64,000 nt of DNA from Nocardioides silvaticus (lineage in GTDB: Bacteria > Actinomycetota > Actinomycetes > Propionibacteriales > Nocardioidaceae): assembly GCF_003160695.1 (NCBI RefSeq), contig NZ_QGDD01000001.1, positions 930,001-994,000 of the forward strand, read 5' to 3'. This document shows, piece by piece, positions 1 to 8,140 of the stretch. Positions within the stretch are counted from its first letter, which is position 1, and each line of letters starts with the position of its first letter. The notes under the pieces are model-generated. The model did not search any database. It was given only the letters and a program-made list of their open reading frames with translations, and had not been told where the DNA came from. The position numbers and the translations under genes were made by a program.

Positions 1-761
1 GCGATGAACGCGAGGATGTCGTCGGCCAGCTCCGGGCGGCAGACGATCACGTCGGGCAGGTAGACGTCGTCCTGGTTGTAGACCAGCTCGCTGCCGTCGA
101 CCCGGCTGGTGAACAGCCCGGCGGCGCGGGCAACCGCGACGGGAGCTGCGGAGTCCCACTCGTACTGGCCGCCGGCGTGCACGTAGGCGTCGGCGACGTC
201 ACGCACGACCGACATCATCTTCACACCGGCCGACCCCATCGGCACCAGCTCGGCGTCAAGCCGCTCGGCCAGGGCGGTGACGAAGGCCGGCGGGCGGCTG
301 CGGCTCACGGCGATGCGCGGCTTCGCCGACGTCCGCGGGGGTACGACGGGCGGGTTGCCCGTGTTGAACGTCTCGCCGAGCTCGGGCTGGGCCACCGCGC
401 CGGCGGTCAGCGTGCCGCCCTCCCAGACCGCGACGTGCACGGCCCAGTCGTCCCGCGGCGGCTCGCTGAACTCGCGGGTGCCGTCGAGCGGGTCGACGAT
501 CCACACCTTGGCCGCGTCCAGCCGCGCCTTGTCGTCCTTGCCCTCCTCGGAGAGGACGGCGTCGTCGGGCCGGTAGGTCGCGAGCAGGGTCATCAGCAGC
601 TCGTGGGCGGCGGCGTCGCCGGCGTCCTTGAGCTCCTTGCCCTCCAGCCCCTCGCCCCGGACCTCGAGCAGGCGCCGGCCGGCGGCCTCGGCCAGCCAGG
701 CGGCGAGCTGGTGGTCGTCCGCGACGACCTCGGGAGCGGGAACACCGGCGTCGAAGGTCAC
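1..761 (-). CDS. cysQ: 3'(2'),5'-bisphosphate nucleotidase CysQ, partial (C-terminus beyond left edge)
   Basis: Inositol-monophosphatase-superfamily phosphatase that hydrolyses PAP (and PAPS) to AMP, clearing the by-product of sulfate activation in the cytoplasm. About 253 residues are visible from a GTG start at 761. The metal-binding signature is present: the SEEG acid pair near residues 71-74, DPLDGT at 90-95, and a WDSAA motif near residue 210 that closes the site. No stop codon occurs before the window edge, so the gene continues to the left. No strong Shine-Dalgarno precedes the GTG. The enzyme belongs functionally with cysD, cysN and the APS kinase at the right end of the window. An inositol monophosphatase is the alternative reading; the DPLDGTREF form favours CysQ. 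Confidence 0.88.
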   Translation of the reverse strand, partial: MTFDAGVPAPEVVADDHQLAAWLAEAAGRRLLEVRGEGLEGKELKDAGDAAAHELLMTLLATYRPDDAVLSEEGKDDKARLDAAKVWIVDPLDGTREFSEPPRDDWAVHVAVWEGGTLTAGAVAQPELGETFNTGNPPVVPPRTSAKPRIAVSRSRPPAFVTALAERLDAELVPMGSAGVKMMSVVRDVADAYVHAGGQYEWDSAAPVAVARAAGLFTSRVDGSELVYNQDDVYLPDVIVCRPELADDILAFI

Positions 762-840
762 GGCGTCAGGTTAGTGCCCGCTCGCCGCCAGCTCGCCGCA
801 ACCCCTCACCCGCGGGCCGAGCGGAGCGAGCGCCCGTGCG

Positions 841-861
841 GTGTCGCGCGATCTGCGACAC
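841..861 (-). terminator. Short stem-loop just downstream of pth
   Basis: A perfect 7-bp stem (GTGTCGC / GCGACAC, 7-nt loop) begins 11 bases past the pth stop. No T-run follows, so it is only a candidate terminator for the rplY-pth unit. Confidence 0.35.
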
Positions 862-871
862 GCTCGGGCAA

Positions 872-1468
872 TCAGGAATTGAAGGTCTGCTGGGCCTTCT
901 CGAGACCGTCCAGGATCAGCGTCTCGACCGCGTCGGCGGCGCGGTCCACCTCGAACGGCAGGTCCTTGCGCTCGGTCGAGGAGTAGTTGGACAGCACGAA
1001 GTCCGCGACCTCCTGCCGGCCCGGGGGCCGGCCGATGCCGGAGCGGACCCGGAAGAAGTCGCCGGTGCCGAACGAGGAGCGCAGCGACTTCAGGCCGTTG
1101 TGGCCGTTGTCGCCACCGCCGAGCTTGACCCGCATCGTGCCGAACGGGATGTCGAGCTCGTCGTGAACGACGACCACCCGCGTCAGCGGCACCTTGTAGA
1201 AGGTGACCAGGCTCTTGATCGCTCCGCCGGACTCGTTCATGTAGGACCGCGCCTTGGCAAGCACCACCCGCGGCCCAGGGGTGCCGGGCGCGCCCAGCCG
1301 GCCCTCGACCACGTCGGCCCGACCGGACTTGTGGGCGCGGAAGCCGCTCCCCATCCGGCGGGCGAGCTCGTCGACCACCAGGTGGCCGACGTTGTGCCGG
1401 TGGCCGGCGTACGACGGACCGGGGTTGCCGAGCCCGACGACCAGCCACACCTCAGCAGGCTCGCTCAT
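872..1468 (-). CDS. pth: Peptidyl-tRNA hydrolase
   Basis: Releases tRNA from peptidyl-tRNAs that drop off the ribosome; cytosolic and normally essential. The 198-residue product starts MSEPAEVWLVVGLGNPG and keeps the family signature GLGNPGPSYAGHRHNVGH, with the catalytic His in HNVGH and the conserved Asp further on. The frame is open back to 1576, but the ATG at 1468 has a GGGAGG ribosome site 5 nt upstream and gives the usual family length of about 190. It lies 104 bp downstream of rplY on the same strand, the conserved actinobacterial pair. Confidence 0.95.
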   Translation of the reverse strand: MSEPAEVWLVVGLGNPGPSYAGHRHNVGHLVVDELARRMGSGFRAHKSGRADVVEGRLGAPGTPGPRVVLAKARSYMNESGGAIKSLVTFYKVPLTRVVVVHDELDIPFGTMRVKLGGGDNGHNGLKSLRSSFGTGDFFRVRSGIGRPPGRQEVADFVLSNYSSTERKDLPFEVDRAADAVETLILDGLEKAQQTFNS

Positions 1469-1572
1469 CGCATCCTCCCGGTCCTCCGGCGCATCGGGTC
1501 GGGTGCTCCCCGGCTCGGCGCTCCGTGCCGGGGAGATCAGTCGGCCCAGGAACCACCTGAGCCGAGTGAACG

Positions 1573-2235
1573 TCACTCCTCGTCGCCGCCCTCGGCGGAC
1601 TCGCCCTCGGCGGCCCCAGCGGCCTCCTCGGCGGTCGCGCCCTCGGCGGCGGCCTCGTCCTCGGCGGCGTCGGTGTCGGTCTCGCCGAGGTCGGCCTCCT
1701 GGGCGGCGGTCACGTTGACGATCAGCGTCTCCGGGTCGGTGAGCAGCGTGGTGCCCGAGGGCAGCGCCAGCTCGCTGGCCAGGAACTGGGTGCCGGCCTC
1801 GGCGCCGGCGATGTCGACCTCGAAGGACTCGGGGATGTGGGTCGCCTCTGCCTCGACCTGGACGGTGGCGTTCTCGGTCACGACCAGGGTGTCGCGGACG
1901 GCCTCGCCCACGACGACGATCGGGACGTCGACGGTGACCTTCTCGCCGCGCTTCACGGCGACGAAGTCGACGTGCTCGAGCACGCGGCGGACCGGGTCGA
2001 CCTGGACCTGCTTGGTGAGCGCGAGCTGCGCGGTGCCGTCGATGTCGAGCTCGAGCAGCGCGTTGGCGCCACCGTGCTTGATCGCCATCATCGTGTCGTG
2101 GCCCGGGAGGGTCAGGTGGATCGGCTCGTTGCCGTGGCCGTAGACGACCGCGGGGACCTTGTGCTCGCGGCGGATGCGGCGGGCGGCGCCCTTGCCGAAC
2201 TCGGTGCGCAGCTCGGCGGTGATCTTCTCGCTCAT
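1573..2235 (-). CDS. rplY: 50S ribosomal protein L25 (general stress protein Ctc type)
   Basis: Binds 5S rRNA in the large ribosomal subunit. The 220-residue product is the long CTC form: an N-terminal L25 RNA-binding domain (about 1-95, with GKGAARRIRR and VPAVVYGHG), a C-terminal beta domain (about 100-185), and an acidic Ala/Glu-rich tail of about 35 residues. A GAGGAG site precedes the ATG at 2235. It is followed by pth, as in Mycobacterium (rplY-pth); prs and glmU of the same conserved block lie at 4.9-8.0 kb, separated here by inserted genes. Confidence 0.96.
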   Translation of the reverse strand: MSEKITAELRTEFGKGAARRIRREHKVPAVVYGHGNEPIHLTLPGHDTMMAIKHGGANALLELDIDGTAQLALTKQVQVDPVRRVLEHVDFVAVKRGEKVTVDVPIVVVGEAVRDTLVVTENATVQVEAEATHIPESFEVDIAGAEAGTQFLASELALPSGTTLLTDPETLIVNVTAAQEADLGETDTDAAEDEAAAEGATAEEAAGAAEGESAEGGDEE

Positions 2236-2434
2236 GGTGTCTCCTCGTCGTGGTGGCGGACCCTCAGACGAGGAACGCCACGCTTCCCAAACCCGGTGAT
2301 CGGTGGGCGCGCGGCGTCGTCGTACGAACCGGCCCAGTCGATCACGGAGTCACAGAAGCGGGTGCTCCCTCGCCGAGGCAACCCGAGGATGCTACCGGCA
2401 CGGGCGATCAGGCGTGAAATCGGAGAGCGGGTCC

Positions 2435-2866
2435 TCAGAGGTAGGGGTCGGTGATCGCTCTCAGCCCGGACAGCGCACGCCGCAGCTCCGCCATGCCCCC
2501 GACGCCGAGATGACGCGTCCACTCCCGTTCGATCGCCCGCTCCTCCCGGCGCGCCACCCGCTGGACGTCCCTGCCGCGCTCCGCCAGGACCACGAGCTTC
2601 GCGCGGGCGTCGGTCGGGTCCGGCACCCGGGAGACGTAGCCGGCGCGTGACAGCTGCTCCACCAGGACGCTGGCGCTCTGCTTGGTGATCTGGCTCCGCT
2701 CGGCGAGCTCGGTCACCCGGCTCCCCTCCTCGGCGACCTGGCCGGCGATCCGCATCATGGCCGGGCTCAGGTCGTCATGGCCCGCGGCGAGGACCGCCTC
2801 CTGCACCCGGCGTTCCGCATGACGCGCACTGATGAACATCAGCAGCGCTGCGCTCGGCTCGGCCAT
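2435..2866 (-). CDS. MarR family transcriptional regulator
   Basis: A 143-residue winged-helix repressor. Residues about 45-100 form the HTH and wing (VTELAERSQITKQSASVLVE, then a DPTDAR wing motif), flanked by dimerisation helices at both ends. The ATG at 2866 was chosen because the next in-frame upstream start lies well inside the divergent gene. The gene is divergent from the mycothiol-type protein at 2957, and the 90-bp gap holds a regular array of half-sites (2893-2931) that is probably its operator. Autoregulation plus control of the neighbour is inferred. The ligand is unknown. Confidence 0.88.
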   Translation of the reverse strand: MAEPSAALLMFISARHAERRVQEAVLAAGHDDLSPAMMRIAGQVAEEGSRVTELAERSQITKQSASVLVEQLSRAGYVSRVPDPTDARAKLVVLAERGRDVQRVARREERAIEREWTRHLGVGGMAELRRALSGLRAITDPYL

Positions 2867-2892
2867 CACACACCCATCCTCTTGACGAAAGT

Positions 2893-2931
2893 AGTCAGCA
2901 GGACTGACTATATCAGTCAGACAACCTGACC
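2893..2931. promoter_or_regulatory. Four phased half-sites, probable MarR operator array
   Basis: AGTCAG (2893), CTGACT (2904), AGTCAG (2915) and CTGACC (2926) alternate in orientation, each separated by exactly 5 nt. This gives three overlapping inverted repeats with an 11-bp period between the MarR gene and the divergent 2957 gene. A TTGACG hexamer sits just upstream at 2882, so the array would overlap the rightward promoter. Confidence 0.7.
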
Positions 2932-2956
2932 AGTTCGGAACGCGCAGGAGGCAGCG

Positions 2957-3589
2957 GTGGACAAGACGGAGATCTGGCGCCACATCCATGCGGAACGCGA
3001 GGCCCTCGCCGCGAACCTGGCTGACCTGCCCGCCGCGGAGTGGTCCCGCCCCTCGCTCTGCACCGGGTGGACCGTCCACGACGTGGCGGCGCACGTCATC
3101 TCGACTCCCCAGATCGGCTGGAGCGACATCGCCGCGATGACCCTCCGCTCCCCCGGGCGGGGCTACAACACGATCATCTACCGCCAGGTGAAGCGGCTCG
3201 GCGCCCGCGAGACCCGCGAGTCGATCCTCGCCGACTACGAGAAGTACGGCGGCAGCACCCACCGGGTGCCGGGCACGACCTCGGTCGAGCCCCTGGTCGA
3301 CGTCCTCCTGCACCACCAGGACATCGTCCGCCCGCTCGGCATCGAGCGCGCGATGCCGCCTGAGGCCGCAGCCGTCGCCGCCGACCGGGTCCGCCGGCTC
3401 GCCTTCCTGCTGGGGACCCGGCGGCTGCTCCGGTCGGTCCGGCTGGTCGCCACCGACGTCGATTGGACGCGGGGTGAGGGCCCGACCGTCACGGGCCCGA
3501 TCCAGGAGCTGCTGATGCTCTGCTCCGGCCGGGAGCCGGACCGCTCGCTGTTGACCGGCGACGGGCTCGCGGAGCTGCCGACGCGCTGA
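2957..3589 (+). CDS. Maleylpyruvate isomerase / DinB-fold family protein (mycothiol-dependent type)
   Basis: A 210-residue protein with the N-terminal four-helix bundle of the MDMPI_N / TIGR03083 family. The region near residues 30-50 (SLCTGWTVHDVAAHVI) is the hallmark W-x-V-x-D-x-x-x-H metal-ligand segment, and a second His pair occurs near residue 117 (LLHHQDIVRPLG). Members use mycothiol as thiol cofactor or have unknown roles; the reaction here cannot be named. The GTG start has AGGAGG 5 nt upstream. It is divergent from the MarR gene and probably repressed by it, suggesting a detoxification or thiol-stress role (inference). Confidence 0.8.
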   Translation: MDKTEIWRHIHAEREALAANLADLPAAEWSRPSLCTGWTVHDVAAHVISTPQIGWSDIAAMTLRSPGRGYNTIIYRQVKRLGARETRESILADYEKYGGSTHRVPGTTSVEPLVDVLLHHQDIVRPLGIERAMPPEAAAVAADRVRRLAFLLGTRRLLRSVRLVATDVDWTRGEGPTVTGPIQELLMLCSGREPDRSLLTGDGLAELPTR

Positions 3590-3607
3590 CTTCTGTCGGA
3601 CCCGCCT

Positions 3608-3646
3608 GATACTTTCCTATACTTCAGCAAAGTATCGGAAGGTATC
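3608..3646. promoter_or_regulatory. 39-bp imperfect palindrome before the AAA ATPase gene
   Basis: Left arm GATACTTTCCTATACTT and right arm AAGTATCGGAAGGTATC match at 15 of 17 positions around the spacer CAGCA, all centred on 3627. Each arm carries two ATACTT-like boxes 10 bp apart. It ends 10 bp before the GTG start at 3657, so a bound protein would block expression. Confidence 0.7.
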
Positions 3647-3656
3647 GGATCGGGCC

Positions 3657-4841
3657 GTGGCAGCGAGCAACCCCTACACACCGGGTCAGGTCCCGCGCGT
3701 CTTCGCCGGCCGCGCCGTCGAGCTGCGCCGGATCGAGGACCGGCTCGCCCGGGTCGTGACGTACGGCGAGCTGGGCGGCCCGCTGATGGTCTTCCACGCC
3801 CCGCGCGGGCTCGGCAAGACCTCCCTGCTCCGGACCGCGCAGCGCCGTGCCGACGCGCTCGGGTTCGTGTCGGCCTGGGTCGCGTGCTCCCGCGAACGCC
3901 CGGTGCTGCCCGAGCTGGTGCGCAGCATCAGGACGGCCCTCGAGCGAGCCGAGGTCCTCCCCCGCGGCGGCGCCGGCGGCCGATGGCGCAAGCGGCTGGA
4001 GTCGGTCACGGTCGAGGTCGGCCTGCCGGGAGCGAAGGTGCAGGCCGAGGTCGCCAGTCCGGCGCCGCCCGCCGAGGAGCCGATGGCGCTGGCGCCGATC
4101 GGCGCGCTCGAGGCGCTGCTGCACGACACCGCCGAGCTCGTCCGCCGACGCGGTGGCGCGGGGCTGCTGCTCCTCCTCGACGAGCTGCACACCGCCTCGG
4201 CCGACGACATGTCGGTGCTGCTCAACACCCTGCAGAACCTCGACGGCGCCCGCGAGACCAACCCGCTCGCGGTCGTGACCGCCGGCCTCCCGGTCACCCC
4301 GGAGGCCCTCACCCGCGCCGCCACGTTCGGCGAGCGCAGCACGTTCGTGTCGCTCGACGTCCTCAACGACGAGGACGCCCGCAGGGTCCTGACCGGCCCG
4401 GCCGAGGCCGAGGGTGTCACGTGGAGCGCCGGAGCGCTCGACGCCGTCGTCGCCGAGGCGCGGGGCTACCCCTACCTGCTCCAGCTGATCGGCAGCAGCA
4501 CCTGGGACGCCGCCCGGCCCGCCCGCGGCGACCGGCTCTCGCTCACCCAGGTGCGCAAGGGCCTGCCGGTCGCCCGCGAGCAGCTCACCGCGATGCACCG
4601 GGCCCGCTGGGGCGCCGCGACCGCCACCCAGCGCTCGTTCCTCAGCGCGATGGCCGCCACCGGCAAGGACAACGTGACCCGCGCCGAGATCGCCAGGGGG
4701 ATGGGACGCGACAGCCGGGCGATCAGCGACCCCCGGGAGCGCCTCATCGAGAAGGGCGTGATCGAGCCGGTCGGCCACGGCCTGGTGCGCTTCACCCTGC
4801 CGGGCTTCGGCGACTTCGTGCGTCGCCTCGACGAGGAGTGA
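3657..4841 (+). CDS. AAA ATPase with C-terminal winged-helix domain
   Basis: A 394-residue Orc1/Cdc6-like STAND/AAA ATPase. Walker A is APRGLGKTSLL near residues 46-56; Walker B is LLLLLDELHTA near residues 170-180. The last 80 residues (AEIARGMGRDSRAISDPRERLIEKG) look like a winged-helix DNA-binding domain. No signal peptide or membrane segment is seen. Function is unknown; relatives are often simply called ATP-binding protein, and some belong to defence or regulatory modules. The GTG start at 3657 is preceded by GGAAGG, which is part of the large palindrome, so the ribosome site and operator overlap. It stands alone, convergent with prs. Confidence 0.78.
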   Translation: MAASNPYTPGQVPRVFAGRAVELRRIEDRLARVVTYGELGGPLMVFHAPRGLGKTSLLRTAQRRADALGFVSAWVACSRERPVLPELVRSIRTALERAEVLPRGGAGGRWRKRLESVTVEVGLPGAKVQAEVASPAPPAEEPMALAPIGALEALLHDTAELVRRRGGAGLLLLLDELHTASADDMSVLLNTLQNLDGARETNPLAVVTAGLPVTPEALTRAATFGERSTFVSLDVLNDEDARRVLTGPAEAEGVTWSAGALDAVVAEARGYPYLLQLIGSSTWDAARPARGDRLSLTQVRKGLPVAREQLTAMHRARWGAATATQRSFLSAMAATGKDNVTRAEIARGMGRDSRAISDPRERLIEKGVIEPVGHGLVRFTLPGFGDFVRRLDEE

Positions 4842-4907
4842 CGCACCGGGGTCTTCTGCTCTCGAACGGGCCGAGAAGCAGCAAGTCTCCCCGTTGCGAC
4901 GACGGTC

Positions 4908-5888
4908 TCAGGCGTGCCCGTCGAACATCGAGGTGACCGAGCCGTCCTCGAAGACCTCGCGGATGGCCCGGGCGACCATCGGAGCGATCGACAGCAGGGT
5001 GAGCTTGTCGAACTGCTTCTCCGGACCGACCGGGAGGGTGTTGGTCACGACGATCTCGACGGCGCTGGAGTTCTTGAGCCGGTCGACGGCGGGGTCGGAG
5101 AGGATCGCGTGGGTGGCGGCGATGACCACGCCCGCGGCGCCCTCGGCGACGAGCGCCTCCGCGGCCTGCACGATGGTGCCACCGGTGTCGATCATGTCGT
5201 CGGTCAGCACGCAGATCCGACCCGCGACCTCACCGACGACGCGGTTGGCGACGGTCTCGTTCGGGCGGTCGGTGCGCCGGGTCTTGTGGATGAACGCCAG
5301 CGGCGCGCCGCCGAGCCGGGCCGACCAGCGCTCGGCCACCTTGATCCGACCGGCGTCCGGCGACACGATCGCGAGCGGCTGCTCGCCGTACTTCGACTTG
5401 ATGTAGTCGGTGAGGATCGGCAGCGCCATCAGGTGGTCGACCGGTCCGTTGAAGAAGCCCTGGAGCTGGTCGGCGTGCAGGTCGACGGTGATGATCCGGT
5501 CGGCGCCGGCCGTCTTGAGCAGGTCGGCCATCAGCCGGGCGGAGATCGGCTCGCGCCCGCGGTGCTTCTTGTCCTGGCGGCTGTAGCCCCAGAACGGCAT
5601 CACGACGGTGATCCGCTTCGCCGAGGCGCGCTTCAGCGCGTCGACCATGATCAGCTGCTCCATGATCCACTCGTTGATCGGAGCCGTGTGGCTCTGGAGC
5701 ACGAAGGCGTCGCAGCCGCGGACGCTCTCCTCGAACCGGATGTAGATCTCGCCGTTGGCGAACTCGTAGGCCTCGGTCGGGACGAGCGAGATGCCGAGGA
5801 TCTCGGCGACCTCCTCGGAGAGCTCGGGGTGGGCCCGGCCGCTGAAGACCATCAGGTTCTTCTCGGTGGTCCGCAATATTCCGGTCAC
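4908..5888 (-). CDS. prs: Ribose-phosphate pyrophosphokinase
   Basis: Makes PRPP from ribose 5-phosphate and ATP for nucleotide, His, Trp and NAD synthesis. The product is 326 residues. It has the flexible-loop and ATP region (FWGYSRQDKKHRGREPISARL) and the PRPP loop VLTDDMIDTGGT. The open frame continues upstream to 6215, but the GTG at 5888 has AGGAG 6 nt upstream and starts with the family-typical GILRTTEKNLMVFSG. In related genomes prs sits directly beside glmU; here the LppU-like gene is inserted between them in the opposite direction. Confidence 0.96.
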   Translation of the reverse strand: MTGILRTTEKNLMVFSGRAHPELSEEVAEILGISLVPTEAYEFANGEIYIRFEESVRGCDAFVLQSHTAPINEWIMEQLIMVDALKRASAKRITVVMPFWGYSRQDKKHRGREPISARLMADLLKTAGADRIITVDLHADQLQGFFNGPVDHLMALPILTDYIKSKYGEQPLAIVSPDAGRIKVAERWSARLGGAPLAFIHKTRRTDRPNETVANRVVGEVAGRICVLTDDMIDTGGTIVQAAEALVAEGAAGVVIAATHAILSDPAVDRLKNSSAVEIVVTNTLPVGPEKQFDKLTLLSIAPMVARAIREVFEDGSVTSMFDGHA

Positions 5889-6060
5889 GCAGGGCTCCTG
5901 GAGTCGGCCGGCCTCGGGCACCTCCGATTCTGCCCTCTCCCGGAGGTCAGTCCCAAGTCCACGAGATTTTACCGACTGTTTTGTTCGACCTTGGGTAGGT
6001 TGCGCTCGCTCGCCAGGAGGCACCCGGCCTTTCCTGCAGCACCAGGAAAGGACTGGGTTC

Positions 6061-6561
6061 ATGGCTTTCAACCTGCGCGGAGGCCTGCTCCGCAACCTCA
6101 TCGGCATCGGTGTCGCGATCGCGATCGGCCTCGGCTGGTGGGGGTTCAGCACCTTCAAGGAGAAGGCGGACGCCCCGGACGTGGGCGAGTGCGTGACCGT
6201 CAGCGGCACCACCACCGACGCCGACGTCGAGGAGGCGGAGTGCGGCGGTGACGACGTGCTCTACAAGGTCACCGCCGACGACGGCGACTGCGACCTCGAG
6301 TCCGAGGTCAACTACACCGTCGAGGTCAACGGCAGCGACGCGGTCGACCTCTGCCTGTTCTGGGAGGTCGAGCCCGGCGACTGCATCAAGGAGGGCACGA
6401 CCAGCGACGAGAAGGTCGACTGCGCCACCAACAAGGGCACGACGGTCGCGAAGGTCGTCTCCGTCGAGGACAGCGCCGACGCCAAGTGCGCCTCGAAGCA
6501 GGAGTTCGCCTTCGCCAACAAGAAGCGCGACGTGACGGTCTGCATCACGCCTAACGTCTGA
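6061..6561 (+). CDS. LppU/SCO3897-family membrane-anchored protein
   Basis: A 166-residue protein with one N-terminal membrane segment (about residues 10-28) followed by an extracytoplasmic domain with six spaced Cys residues (GECVTV, EAECG, DGDC, GDC, VDCAT, KCAS) and the closing VTVCITP motif typical of the LppU family. There is no lipobox, so it is probably an anchored or cleaved secreted protein rather than a lipoprotein. Role unknown. GGAAAGGA precedes the ATG at 6061. Its stop lies 3 bp from the convergent glmU stop. Confidence 0.72.
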   Translation: MAFNLRGGLLRNLIGIGVAIAIGLGWWGFSTFKEKADAPDVGECVTVSGTTTDADVEEAECGGDDVLYKVTADDGDCDLESEVNYTVEVNGSDAVDLCLFWEVEPGDCIKEGTTSDEKVDCATNKGTTVAKVVSVEDSADAKCASKQEFAFANKKRDVTVCITPNV

Positions 6562-6564
6562 GGC

Positions 6565-8034
6565 TCAGTCCTCCGGCTCAGGCTTCTCCGACGCCGCCGC
6601 ACCGGCCCCGGCCGCTGCGGCGGCGTCTGCCTGCGGGGTGCCGGCCCGCTTCGACTGGGCCCACCCCGGGAGGTTCCGTTGCTGGCCGGCGCTGACCGCC
6701 AGGGCACCCGGCGGCACGTCACGGCGTACGACGGTGCCCGCGCCGGTGCCGGCTCCGTCGCCGATCGTGACCGGGGCGACGAAGGTGTTGTTGGACGCCG
6801 TGCGGGCCTGCTTCCCGACCTTGGTGCGGTGCTTCTCGACGCCGTCGTAGTTGGCGAAGATCGTGCCCGCGCCGATGTTGGTGCCCTCGCCGATCTCGGC
6901 GTCGCCGACGTAGGACAGGTGGGGCACCTTCGCGCCGTCACCGATCTCGGCGTTCTTGGTCTCCACGAACGCCCCGATCTTGCCGCCGGCGCCGAGCACG
7001 GTGTTGGGCCTGAGGTAGGAGAACGGGCCGACCGTCGCGCGCTCGCCGATCACGGCGAGCTGGCCGTGGGTGCGCACGACCCGCGCGCCGGCGCCGACCT
7101 CGCAGTCCTCGAGCGTGGTGTCGGGCCCGATGACCGCGTCCTCGGCCACCACCGTCGTGCCCAGCAGCTGGGTGCCCGGGAGGATCGTCACGTCCTCTGC
7201 CAGCACGACGTCGGCTTCGATCCAGGTCGTCTCGGGATCAAGCACGGTCACGCCGTCGCGCATCCAACGGTCGACGATCCGGCGGTTGAGCTCGCGGCCG
7301 AGCGCCGCCAGCTGGACGCGGTCGTTGGCGCCCTCGGTCTGCCACACGTCGTCGACCGGGAACGCCGCGACCGTGAGGCCCGCGTCGCGGGCCAGCCCGA
7401 CCGCGTCGGTGAGGTAGTACTCGCCCTTCGCGTTGTCGTTGCCGACGCGGGTGATGGCGTCGGTCAGGAACCCCGCGTCGAAGGCCAGGATCCCTGAGTT
7501 GATCTCCCGGATCGCCCGCTGGTCGGCGTTGGCGTCCTTCTCCTCGACGATCGCCACGACCTCGCCCTCCTCGTCGCGGACGATTCGGCCGTAGCCGACC
7601 GGCTTCTCCACGACGCCGGACAGGATGCTGACCGCGGCCTGCGCCGCCTCGTGCTGGGCGGCGAACCACTGCAGCGTCGCACCCTGGAGCAGCGGCGTGT
7701 CGCCGTACGCGACGAGCACGGTGCCGGCGACCGCCGCCACCTGCTGCTCGGCGAGCGCGTCGAGCGCGACCCGCACGGCGTGCCCGGTGCCGAGCTGCTC
7801 CTCCTGGACGGCGAGCACCGCCTCGGGCAGGAGCTCCCGGACGTGCGGGCCGACCTGCTCGCGCTGGTGGCCGACGACCGCGCAGACGCAGGTCGGCTCG
7901 AGCCGACCGACGGCGTCGAGGACGTGGCCGATCATGCTCCGGCCGCCGATCCGGTGCAGGACCTTCATCGTCTTGGACTTCATCCTGGTGCCGCCCCCGG
8001 CGGCCAGGACGATGACGGTGAGCTGGTCGGTCAT
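6565..8034 (-). CDS. glmU: Bifunctional GlmU: GlcN-1-P acetyltransferase / UDP-GlcNAc pyrophosphorylase
   Basis: Catalyses the last two steps to UDP-GlcNAc, needed for peptidoglycan and mycothiol. The 489-residue product has an N-terminal uridyltransferase domain (LAAGGGTRMKS near residues 10-20) and a C-terminal left-handed beta-helix of hexapeptide repeats (about 260-450, including the FVETKNAEIGDGAKVPHLSY region). It ends in an Ala/Glu-rich tail. Start: ATG at 8034 with TAGGCT 6 nt upstream and no Shine-Dalgarno, so probably a leaderless transcript. It belongs to the conserved glmU-prs-rplY-pth block. Confidence 0.97.
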   Translation of the reverse strand: MTDQLTVIVLAAGGGTRMKSKTMKVLHRIGGRSMIGHVLDAVGRLEPTCVCAVVGHQREQVGPHVRELLPEAVLAVQEEQLGTGHAVRVALDALAEQQVAAVAGTVLVAYGDTPLLQGATLQWFAAQHEAAQAAVSILSGVVEKPVGYGRIVRDEEGEVVAIVEEKDANADQRAIREINSGILAFDAGFLTDAITRVGNDNAKGEYYLTDAVGLARDAGLTVAAFPVDDVWQTEGANDRVQLAALGRELNRRIVDRWMRDGVTVLDPETTWIEADVVLAEDVTILPGTQLLGTTVVAEDAVIGPDTTLEDCEVGAGARVVRTHGQLAVIGERATVGPFSYLRPNTVLGAGGKIGAFVETKNAEIGDGAKVPHLSYVGDAEIGEGTNIGAGTIFANYDGVEKHRTKVGKQARTASNNTFVAPVTIGDGAGTGAGTVVRRDVPPGALAVSAGQQRNLPGWAQSKRAGTPQADAAAAAGAGAAASEKPEPED

Positions 8035-8140
8035 GGCACGAGCCTACGGCTCGGTGGCCACCGGCCCTCAGCGGCCGAGCACCCGCGGTGAGAGTGCGGT
8101 TCGGGGGTAACAACTCCTGGGCGACGCGAGGAGGAGACAC

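Noticed and set aside
4858..4883. Terminator after prs
   Set aside because: The stem CTGCTCTCG/CGAGAAGCAG has a bulge and no T-run, so it is not convincing as a feature.
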